Below are positions 1 through 5,832 of a DNA stretch of 7,049 nt, one piece after another. The position numbers and the translations under genes were made by a program. The stretch is from contig DATKBL010000092.1 of assembly GCA_035513995.1 (NCBI GenBank), positions 1 through 7,049 on the forward strand. The letters run 5' to 3'. Within the stretch, counting starts at the first letter, position 1, and each line of letters begins with the position of its first letter. The notes beneath the pieces are model-generated. The model saw only the letters and a program-made list of their open reading frames with translations. It made no database searches and was not told where the DNA came from. Origin of the DNA: DASUTW01 sp035513995. GTDB lineage: Bacteria > Actinomycetota > UBA4738 > CALAEC01.

Positions 1-84
1 CCGATCCGGCGCGTGCTGCTCGAGGGGGGCGATGATCTTCGGCGAGCCCTGCGGGCCCGGGCGACCGACGCCGCCGCACGCTGA
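1..84 (+). CDS. Possible C-terminal end of an upstream gene (partial, unidentified)
   Basis: Frame 1 is open from the window edge to a TGA at 82-84, giving a 27-residue tail that begins PIRRVLLEGGDDLRRALRAR and ends in an alanine/arginine-rich stretch. About four fifths of its third codon positions are G or C, as in the genes that follow, and it stops 39 bases before argF on the same strand. In many bacteria argF follows other arginine genes such as argB or argD, but this tail does not resemble the ends of those proteins as I know them, so I assign no function. In DNA this GC-rich, a short open frame can arise by chance. Confidence 0.35.
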   Translation, partial: PIRRVLLEGGDDLRRALRARATDAAAR

Positions 85-87
85 GGT

Positions 88-116
88 TCGACCGCCGACG
101 GGGCCCGCGCTAGACT
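88..116 (+). promoter_or_regulatory. Predicted promoter of argF, leaderless type
   Basis: A TAGACT hexamer at 111-116 fits the TANNNT -10 consensus. TCGACC at 88-93 matches four of six positions of TTGACA with a 17-base spacer. Only 7 bases separate the -10 from the GTG start at 124, about the distance from a -10 to a transcription start, so the mRNA would begin at or within a base or two of the start codon. No Shine-Dalgarno sequence is present or possible in such a transcript. This is a motif-based prediction. Confidence 0.5.
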
Positions 117-123
117 CCGGGCC

Positions 124-1044
124 GTGACACGCCACTTCCTCTCCATGGACGACCTCGCGGCCGATGAGCTGCACGGCCTCTTGGACCTTGCCCGGAAGGT
201 GAAGGCCTCTCCCGACGACCACGCGGCGGCGCTCGCCGGCCGCGCCGTCGGGATGATCTTCGAGAAGCCGTCCACACGCACCAGGGTGTCCTTCGAGGTC
301 GCCATCGCGCTGATGGGTGGCCACCCGCTGGCCCTCTCGTCGAGCGAGCTGCAGCTCGGGCGTGGGGAGACGATCGAAGACACGGGCCGGGTGCTGTCCC
401 GGTACCTCGACGCCGTGGTCCTCCGGACCTTCGGGCAGGAGCGTCTCGAGGCCATGGCGTCCACCTCCACCGTCCCGGTCGTGAACGCGCTCTCCGACTA
501 CGAGCACCCGTGCCAGTGCCTCGCCGACCTGCTCACCGTGCTCGAGCTCCGGGGCGAGCTCGCCGGGCTCCGTCTCGCCTACCTCGGGGACGGCAACAAT
601 GTGGCCCACTCCCTGCTGCTGGGAGGGGCGAAGACCGGGATGCATGTGTGGGTCGCCACGCCGGCGGGGTACGAGCCGATCCCCCAGGTTGTGGAGCGCG
701 CCTCCGAGATCGCCGCCGAGACGGGCGGGAGCGTCGAGGTGACGGCCGACCCGATCTCCGCCGCCACCGGCGCGGACGTCCTCTACACCGACGTCTGGGC
801 CTCGATGGGACAGGAGGAGGAGGCGTCCGAGCGGGTCCTCGTGTTCGCGCCGTACCGTCTCGACGCCGAGAAGGTCGCGGTGGCGAAGGACGACGTCATC
901 GTGATGCACTGTCTCCCGGCCCACCGGGGGGAGGAGATCACCGACGAGGTGATCGACGGGCCGCACTCGGTCGTCTGGGACCAGGCCGAGAACCGCCTCC
1001 ACGCCCAGAAGGCCCTCCTGCTGCGCCTCTTCGGCGTCGCCTGA
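124..1044 (+). CDS. argF: Ornithine carbamoyltransferase (OTCase)
   Basis: This cytoplasmic enzyme transfers the carbamoyl group of carbamoyl phosphate to L-ornithine to make citrulline in arginine biosynthesis. The 306-residue length is normal for the family. The N-terminal domain carries the carbamoyl-phosphate site STRTR (50-54) and the HPCQ motif (128-131). The C-terminal ornithine domain carries DVWASMG (223-229, the ornithine-binding D-x-x-x-SMG signature) and HCLPAHRGEE (262-271) with the reactive cysteine at 263; ENR follows at 289-291. The GTG start is preferred over an ATG at 145 because the family N terminus (RHFLS, then an acidic helix) begins here and a -10 hexamer lies 7 bases upstream. 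The motif set favours an anabolic OTCase over aspartate carbamoyltransferase. polX follows after 4 bases, so the two are probably co-transcribed. No ARG box was recognised upstream, though the promoter region is short. Confidence 0.96.
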   Translation: MTRHFLSMDDLAADELHGLLDLARKVKASPDDHAAALAGRAVGMIFEKPSTRTRVSFEVAIALMGGHPLALSSSELQLGRGETIEDTGRVLSRYLDAVVLRTFGQERLEAMASTSTVPVVNALSDYEHPCQCLADLLTVLELRGELAGLRLAYLGDGNNVAHSLLLGGAKTGMHVWVATPAGYEPIPQVVERASEIAAETGGSVEVTADPISAATGADVLYTDVWASMGQEEEASERVLVFAPYRLDAEKVAVAKDDVIVMHCLPAHRGEEITDEVIDGPHSVVWDQAENRLHAQKALLLRLFGVA

Positions 1045-1048
1045 GCAC

Positions 1049-2767
1049 GTGGCGCGGTCGAACGACGAGGTCGCCGCGCTCCTCCAGGAGTACTCGGATC
1101 TGCTGGCGATCCTCGGGGACGACAGCTTCAAGTCGCGGGCCTACGAGAAGGCGGCGCGGTCGGTGGGCGGGCACCACGCCGACGTGTCCACGCTCGACGC
1201 GGCCGGCTGCCGGAAGATCCCCAACGTCGGCGCATCGGTCGCCGAGAAGATCCAGGAGGTCCTCGGGACGGGCACCTTCCAGGCCCTCGAGGACCTCCGG
1301 GCCGACATCCCCGACGGCGTTCGCTCCCTGATCGGCATCCCCACGCTGGGCCCCAAGAAGGCCCTGAAGCTCTACGACGAGCTGCACATCGCCTCGGTGG
1401 AGGAGCTCCTCGACGCCCTCCACGAGCATCGGATCCGCGACCTGCCGGGCTTCGGCCCCAAGACCGAGGAGAACCTCCTCCGAGGGATCCAGATGATGCA
1501 GCGCTCGGGGGGTCGCGTGCAGATCGGCGTGGCGATGGACCTCGCGGAGGAGCTGCTCGGCCATGTCCTGGAGGTGCGGCAGGTGCGCCGCGCAACGTAC
1601 GCGGGGTCGCTCCGCCGCATGGCCGAGACGATCGGCGACATCGACGTGCTGGCCGCCTCGGACGACCCCGTGCCCGTGATGGACGCCTTCGCCTCGGGCC
1701 CTCACGTCCGCGAGGTCCTCGCCAAGGGCGAGACGAAGACCTCGGTGCTCACGACCAAGGGCCTCCAGGTGGACCTCCGCGTGGTCGAGCCGGCGGTCTG
1801 GGGAGCCGCTCTCCAGTACTTCACCGGGTCGAAGGCTCACAACGTCCATGTGCGTGAGATGGCCGTTCGGAAGGGCCTGAAGCTGTCCGAGTACGGGCTC
1901 TTCAGCGCCAAGACGGGCAAGCTCATCGTGGCCGAGACCGAGGAAGAGGTCTACGAGCGCCTGGGGCTCCCGTGGATCCCGCCGCCCCTGCGCGAGGACC
2001 GCGGCGAGATCAAGGCGGCGCTCGACGGCGAGCTTCCCACCCTGGTGGAGCGGAAGGACGTCAAGGGCGATCTCCACACCCACACCGACCTCACCGACGG
2101 ACTGGCGACGATCGAGGAGATGGTGGCGGCCGCCGAGCGGGTCGGCTACCGGTACTACGCGATCACGGACCACGCGGAGCTCCTCTACATGCAGCGGATG
2201 ACCCGCGAGAAGGCCCTGGCCCAGCGCGAGCGGATCCGCGAGCTCGACGACCGGACCAAGGTCACGCTGCTCCACGGCTCGGAGCTGAACATCCAGCCCG
2301 ACGGCTCGCTCGACTGGGACGAGGAGTTCCTCTCGGGATTCGACGTGCTCGTCGCCTCGATCCACTCCCACCTGACGATGCCCAAGGAGGAGATGACGAA
2401 GCGGCTGATCACGGCGATGGAGCACCCTCTGGTCAACGTGATCGGTCATCCGACGGCGCGGCAGATCGGAAGGCGTCCCCCGATCGAGCTCGACCTCGAG
2501 GAGGTGTTCAAGGCCGCCGCCCGCACGGGGACGGCGCTGGAGGTCAGCTCGTTCCCCGACCGTCTCGACCTCCGCGACGAGCACGTCCTGTGGGCGCGAC
2601 GGCACGGCGTGAAGTTCGCGATCGACACCGACGCGCACTCCACCCTCCACCTCGAGAACCTCCGTTTCGGGATCGGCACCGCCCAGCGCGGCTGGCTCAC
2701 GAAAGACGACGTGATCAACGCCTGGCCGATCACGAAGCTCCGGAAGTTCCTTCGGAAGGGCCGGTGA
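1049..2767 (+). CDS. polX: DNA polymerase/3'-5' exonuclease PolX (family X polymerase with PHP domain)
   Basis: This 572-residue protein matches bacterial PolX (B. subtilis PolX is about 570). Residues 1-150 form the 8-kDa-like and fingers region with three helix-hairpin-helix segments near 57-70 (IPNVGASVAEKI), 95-108 (GIPTLGPKKA) and 131-146 (LPGFGPKTEENL). The palm has GSLRR (186-190), GDID (196-199) and a third aspartate at 242, giving the metal triad D197/D199/D242, plus YFTGSKAHN (257-265). The C-terminal PHP domain keeps its metal ligands: H343, H345, D350, H375, E412, H439, H441, H467, D528 and H530. Both polymerase and nuclease should therefore be active. B. subtilis PolX fills short gaps and has 3'-5' exonuclease and AP-endonuclease activities in its PHP domain, which points to base excision repair. 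The GTG start lies 4 bases after argF with no clear Shine-Dalgarno. Its stop overlaps the start of mpg. Confidence 0.96.
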   Translation: MARSNDEVAALLQEYSDLLAILGDDSFKSRAYEKAARSVGGHHADVSTLDAAGCRKIPNVGASVAEKIQEVLGTGTFQALEDLRADIPDGVRSLIGIPTLGPKKALKLYDELHIASVEELLDALHEHRIRDLPGFGPKTEENLLRGIQMMQRSGGRVQIGVAMDLAEELLGHVLEVRQVRRATYAGSLRRMAETIGDIDVLAASDDPVPVMDAFASGPHVREVLAKGETKTSVLTTKGLQVDLRVVEPAVWGAALQYFTGSKAHNVHVREMAVRKGLKLSEYGLFSAKTGKLIVAETEEEVYERLGLPWIPPPLREDRGEIKAALDGELPTLVERKDVKGDLHTHTDLTDGLATIEEMVAAAERVGYRYYAITDHAELLYMQRMTREKALAQRERIRELDDRTKVTLLHGSELNIQPDGSLDWDEEFLSGFDVLVASIHSHLTMPKEEMTKRLITAMEHPLVNVIGHPTARQIGRRPPIELDLEEVFKAAARTGTALEVSSFPDRLDLRDEHVLWARRHGVKFAIDTDAHSTLHLENLRFGIGTAQRGWLTKDDVINAWPITKLRKFLRKGR

Positions 2768-3366
2768 GCCCCCCCCGCCCGCTTCCCCGGGGCTTCTACG
2801 AGCGGCCCGCCCTCGTGCTCGCCCGCGCGCTCCTGGGCAAGGTCGTCGTGAGCGACCTCGGCGGCGCCCGGACCATGGGGAGGATCGTCGAGGCCGAGGC
2901 CTACCGCCCCGACGACCCCGCGAGCCACTCCTTCCGCGGACCGACCCCTGGGAACCTCACGATGTTCGGGCCGCCCGGCCATGCCTACGTGTACATCTCG
3001 CACGGCATCCATCGCTGCATGAACGCCGTGGGTCGGTCGGGGAGCGCCGCGCTGGTGCGCGCCCTGGAGCCGCTCGAGGGCCTCGACGAGATGGCGACGC
3101 GTCGCGGTCTCGACCAGGAGCGCCTGCTGTGCGCCGGCCCGGGTCGGCTGTGCCAGGCGCTGGGCGTCACCCGGGGCGAGGACGGGGTCGACCTGACGAG
3201 AGGGGACGGCCTCTGGATCGCCGACGGCTCGCCGCCGCGCCGCGTCGCTCGGACGCCGCGGATCGGCGTAGGCGTGGGCGTGGGCGCCGCGAAGCTCTGG
3301 CGCTTCGTGGAGGAGGGGACCCCCTGGGCCTCCCGACCCGCTACCCGCCGTTCTTCGGCGGGTTGA
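2764..3366 (+). CDS. mpg: 3-methyladenine (alkylpurine) DNA glycosylase, AAG/MPG family
   Basis: This 200-residue enzyme of the AAG fold excises alkylated or deaminated purines and leaves abasic sites. By alignment to human AAG, IVEAEAY (41-47) supplies catalytic E45 (human E125) and Y47 (Y127); H55 matches H136; YVYISHG (75-81) supplies Y75 and Y77 (Y157, Y159); N87 matches N169; and R99 in LVRALEPLEG matches R182. The minor-groove intercalating tyrosine (human Y162) is replaced by H80. The GTG start at 2764 overlaps the polX TGA in a GTGA junction, and a GGAAGGG at 2754-2760 is a possible weak ribosome site; the frame stays open far upstream inside polX, but that extension is a shadow. Residues 168-175 are a GV tandem repeat. 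The family-like end (WRF then WASRP, 179-192) is followed by an extra tail that runs into the overlap with the convergent PBP gene. Confidence 0.94.
   Translation: MSPPRPLPRGFYERPALVLARALLGKVVVSDLGGARTMGRIVEAEAYRPDDPASHSFRGPTPGNLTMFGPPGHAYVYISHGIHRCMNAVGRSGSAALVRALEPLEGLDEMATRRGLDQERLLCAGPGRLCQALGVTRGEDGVDLTRGDGLWIADGSPPRRVARTPRIGVGVGVGAAKLWRFVEEGTPWASRPATRRSSAG
3265..3286 (+). repeat. In-frame hexanucleotide tandem repeat in mpg
   Basis: Three consecutive GGCGTR units (GGCGTA, GGCGTG, GGCGTG) at 3265-3282 are followed by a partial GGCG. They encode GVGVGVG at residues 168-174 of the glycosylase. Related proteins usually have one RIGV or RVGV followed within about seven residues by WRF; here the interval is about two residues longer, consistent with one extra 6-bp unit. 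The repeat may be slippage-prone, though three copies is short. Confidence 0.5.
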
Positions 3367-5779
3367 CGGTGATCGTCACCGTCGAGCCCAGCGGCCGCTC
3401 GTCCCCGCGCACCGGGGTCTGGGCGAGCACCTTCCCGGGTGGGGCCCCCTTCTGATGCTCCTCCGCCTGGACGACCTCGACCCCGAAGCCGGCCTCCTCG
3501 AGCCTCGCCACCGCGTTCGCCTCGGCCAGGCCGACGACGCTCGGGACCTCCACCAGCGGAGGGTTGTCCGTCGACACAGTGATCGTGATCTCGAGGCCCG
3601 TCTCGGTCTGCGTGCCGGCGGCGGGGTCCTGGTCGATCACGGTCCCGGGCGCGTAGTTCGGGTCGTACTCGGTTCGCTGCACCACGGCGAAGCCCGCCTC
3701 CTGGAGGAGCCGGAACGCGGTGTTTACCGACATCCCGATCACCGAGGGGATGCTCGAGATCTCGGGGCGGGTCACGACGCACTTGCGGGTGGGCTGGGTC
3801 CCCGCGATGAACTCCACGACCCGGATGTTCTCGGAGGGGGTGAGCTCCGTCGCCACACAGCCCTGGGTCACGTCGATGGCCACCTCGACGAAGTCGGACG
3901 CGGGTCGGCCGAAGTCGCGCGGCGGCAGGTCCGCGGTGGCGCGAAGCATGAACGAGCGCCAGATCTGGGCTGGGAAGGAGCCTCCGGTGACCCGGATCCG
4001 GGTCTTCGGGGGCACCATCGAGATCTGCCCCTGGGGGAAGCCGACCCAGACGGCCGCCGAGAGCTGGGGGACGTAGCCGGCGAACCACGCGTCGCGCCAC
4101 TGCTGGGCGGTGCCGGTCTTCCCGGCGGCGGGCCGTCCGATGCTCGCCGCCACGCCGGTCCCACGCTCGATCACGCCCTTCATGATGTCGGTGGCCGTCC
4201 ACGCCACCGCCGGGCTGAGGGCCTGCGTCTGCCTCGGGTTCGCCTCGAAGACCACGCGCCCGTCGGCGTCCTCGATCCGCTCGATCGCGACCGGCGCGAC
4301 GTGGGTGCCCTGGTTGGCCAGGGTGCCGAAGGCGGAGGCCATCTCCAAGCTGTTCACCTCGTTCGATCCCAGCACCGATGAGCAGAACGGCCGGAGCTTG
4401 CTCCGGATCCCCATCCGCTTGGCTACGTCGATGACCTGGCGGGGCCCCACGTCGCGGATCAGCTGGGCGTAGACGACGTTGATGCTGGCCACCGTCGCCG
4501 CCTCGAGCGTCACGCTCCCATAGGCGGTCCCCTCGTAGTTCTGCACGACCCAGGGGTCGGTGGGGGAGTTCCGGCACACCGAGTCGGTCAGGGCGATCGT
4601 GGTCCCTCCCTGATAGATCTGCTGTGGAGAGATGCCGTTCTCCAGCGCCGCCACGAGCGCGAACGGCTTGAAGGCGGATCCCGCCTGCCGGCCGGTCGAG
4701 CCCCCGGTGGCCAGGTTCACCTTCGCGAACCGCTCGCGCTTGGGCGCGGCGAAGAAGTCCCGGCCCCCCACCATCGCGCGGATGAACCCCGTGCCCGGCT
4801 CGACGGCGGTCAGCGCGCCGTAGGGGTCGCCGGGCTGGGAGAGGATCCCCTCTACCGCGTCCTCGGCCATGGCCTGCATCTCGAGATCGATCGTCGTGTG
4901 GATCCGCAGGCCCCCGCCGAAGAGGAAGTTGTATCGCTGCGTGTATGTGCGTCCGTACCGCGGGCTGGTGAGGATCTGTCGCTTCACGTACTCGACGAAG
5001 TGCGCGGCCGGGTACTCCGACTCCTCGGGGCGGAGCTGGAGGCCGAGGCGTCGCGTCCGCGCCCGCAAGTACCGCTCCCGGTCGAGCGTGCCGTGCTCGT
5101 ACATGCGCTGGAGCACCTCGTTCCGCCGCCGGACCGCCGTCCTGGGGTTGTCCACGGGATCGTACGTCGCCGGGCTGGCGATCATCCCGGCGAGCATGGC
5201 CGACTCGACCAGGGTGAGCTTCCGCGCGGGCTTGGAGAAGAACTCCCTCGCGGCCTGCTGGATCCCGTAGGCGCCCTGGCCGAAATAGACGGTGTTGAGG
5301 TAGCCGGCGAGGATCTCCTCCTTGCTCATCTCCTGCTCGAGCTGGAAGGCGAGAAGGGCCTCCTTCATCTTGCGGTCGATCGTCCGCTCGTCACCCGTGA
5401 TCGTGTTCTTCACGTACTGCTGGGTGATGGTCGACCCACCCTGGACGATCTCGCCCTCACGTACGTTCGCCGCCGCGGCCCGGATCATCGCCTTCACGTC
5501 CACGCCCCCATGGGACCAGAAGCGCTGATCCTCCACGGCCACGACGGCGTCCTTCATCACCTGGGGGATCCGCCTCGGCCCGATCACCACACGGTCCTGC
5601 TCGGCATGGAGGCTGGTGATCAGGGTCCCGTCGGAGGCGTAGATGAACGAGGTCTGCGGGAGCTGCCTCGGCCGCGCGCGCTCGGCCTCGAGCGTCGGGA
5701 GGCCGCAGGCGCTCGCCAGCAGCGACGCCGTCGCGACGAGCACCACGAGACGCGCGAGCCTCGGGGAAGGGGGGCTCAT
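3341..5779 (-). CDS. Class A penicillin-binding protein (GT51 transglycosylase / transpeptidase) with two PASTA domains
   Basis: This 812-residue bifunctional peptidoglycan synthase polymerises lipid II glycan strands and cross-links their stem peptides outside the membrane. Residues 8-24 form an N-terminal hydrophobic segment ending in a possible lipobox, LASAC with C25. The GT51 domain (about 55-230) has EDQRFWSHGG (83-92, catalytic E83), GGSTITQQ (114-121), RKMKEALLA (136-144) and YLNTVYFGQGAYGI (160-173). The transpeptidase domain (about 315-610) has SAFK (368-371, acylating S368), SIN (432-434) and KTGTAQ (554-559). Two PASTA domains follow at about 676-736 and 743-806, which in related proteins bind cell-wall fragments or beta-lactams. 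Cysteines outside the lipobox fall in two possible pairs, C402/C466 and C641/C667. The ATG start is supported by a TACAAT -10 box 7 bases upstream. It is divergent from tyrS and overlaps mpg by 26 bp at its 3' end. It resembles actinobacterial PonA-type proteins. Confidence 0.95.
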   Translation of the reverse strand: MSPPSPRLARLVVLVATASLLASACGLPTLEAERARPRQLPQTSFIYASDGTLITSLHAEQDRVVIGPRRIPQVMKDAVVAVEDQRFWSHGGVDVKAMIRAAAANVREGEIVQGGSTITQQYVKNTITGDERTIDRKMKEALLAFQLEQEMSKEEILAGYLNTVYFGQGAYGIQQAAREFFSKPARKLTLVESAMLAGMIASPATYDPVDNPRTAVRRRNEVLQRMYEHGTLDRERYLRARTRRLGLQLRPEESEYPAAHFVEYVKRQILTSPRYGRTYTQRYNFLFGGGLRIHTTIDLEMQAMAEDAVEGILSQPGDPYGALTAVEPGTGFIRAMVGGRDFFAAPKRERFAKVNLATGGSTGRQAGSAFKPFALVAALENGISPQQIYQGGTTIALTDSVCRNSPTDPWVVQNYEGTAYGSVTLEAATVASINVVYAQLIRDVGPRQVIDVAKRMGIRSKLRPFCSSVLGSNEVNSLEMASAFGTLANQGTHVAPVAIERIEDADGRVVFEANPRQTQALSPAVAWTATDIMKGVIERGTGVAASIGRPAAGKTGTAQQWRDAWFAGYVPQLSAAVWVGFPQGQISMVPPKTRIRVTGGSFPAQIWRSFMLRATADLPPRDFGRPASDFVEVAIDVTQGCVATELTPSENIRVVEFIAGTQPTRKCVVTRPEISSIPSVIGMSVNTAFRLLQEAGFAVVQRTEYDPNYAPGTVIDQDPAAGTQTETGLEITITVSTDNPPLVEVPSVVGLAEANAVARLEEAGFGVEVVQAEEHQKGAPPGKVLAQTPVRGDERPLGSTVTITVNPPKNGG
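3343..3363. terminator. Perfect GC-rich hairpin between convergent stop codons, probable bidirectional terminator
   Basis: ACCCGCCG at 3343-3350 and CGGCGGGT at 3356-3363 are exact reverse complements, separated by a 5-base TTCTT loop. Seven of eight stem pairs are G-C. The PBP stop (3341-3343, - strand) sits at one foot and the mpg stop (3364-3366, + strand) at the other, so both transcripts would form the hairpin at the end of their coding region. No U-tract follows on either strand, so this would be a hairpin-only terminator or an mRNA 3' end stabiliser. The structure is seen directly; its function is inferred. Confidence 0.5.
3365..3383. repeat. Second perfect inverted repeat next to the convergent-stop hairpin
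   Basis: GACGGTGA at 3365-3372 and TCACCGTC at 3376-3383 are exact reverse complements around a 3-base TCG loop. It directly abuts the 3343-3363 hairpin, giving two hairpins in tandem just at and after the mpg stop codon. In the PBP frame it encodes VTITV, the last strand of the final PASTA domain, so the symmetry may come only from alternating Val/Thr codons. It could reinforce termination of the argF-polX-mpg transcript. Confidence 0.35.
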
Positions 5780-5786
5780 AAAGGCG

Positions 5787-5792
5787 ATTGTA
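5787..5792 (-). promoter_or_regulatory. Predicted -10 box of the PBP gene, leaderless type
   Basis: On the - strand TACAAT differs from TATAAT at one position and lies 7 bases before the ATG at 5779. The intervening CGCCTTT cannot act as a Shine-Dalgarno. Transcription would start at or next to the start codon. No good -35 hexamer is seen at 16-18 bases upstream. Confidence 0.55.
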
Positions 5793-5796
5793 CGCC

Positions 5797-5806
5797 CGGG
5801 GCCCCG
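5797..5806. other. 10-bp palindrome between divergent promoters
   Basis: CGGGGCCCCG is a perfect palindrome in the 53-bp gap between the PBP gene and tyrS. It falls in the spacer upstream of the PBP -10 box and about where a tyrS -35 box would be. A bound protein could affect both promoters, but a G/C-only palindrome of this size can easily occur by chance in this DNA. Confidence 0.2.
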
Positions 5807-5816
5807 CTTCCCCTGG

Positions 5817-5822
5817 TAGCCT
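5817..5822 (+). promoter_or_regulatory. Predicted -10 box of tyrS
   Basis: TAGCCT fits TANNNT and ends 10 bases before the ATG at 5833, so the transcript would have a leader of zero to a few bases. No -35 match is seen at standard spacing, and no ribosome-binding site or T-box leader can fit in this gap. The match is weaker than for the PBP and argF promoters. Confidence 0.4.
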
Positions 5823-5832
5823 TGCGCGCGGA

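Noticed and set aside
145..147. ATG as alternative start of argF
   Set aside because: It would remove the conserved RHFLS start of the OTCase N terminus, and the promoter spacing favours GTG at 124.
510..1331. Open frame on the + strand spanning the argF-polX junction
   Set aside because: Arg/Pro-rich shadow of argF and polX with no motif; both real genes are intact in their own frames.
938..2650. Long open frame (570 codons) on the - strand opposite argF/polX
   Set aside because: It is antisense to polX, whose motifs are complete. Its Arg/Leu/Val/His-rich composition with no recognisable domain is typical of a shadow frame in high-GC DNA.
1972..2763. Upstream extension of the mpg frame inside polX
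   Set aside because: The extension is Arg/Gly/Pro-rich shadow sequence of polX. Homology to glycosylases begins at about residue 8 after the GTG at 2764, at the GTGA overlap.
2985..4577. Long open frame (530 codons) on the - strand overlapping mpg and the PBP gene
   Set aside because: It is out of frame with the PBP gene on the same strand and is dominated by Arg, Gly, Pro and Asp. The PBP frame carries all the family motifs.
5788..5790. TTG as alternative start of tyrS
   Set aside because: It overlaps the PBP -10 box and lies upstream of the predicted tyrS -10 box; the extra 15 residues do not look like a TyrRS N terminus.
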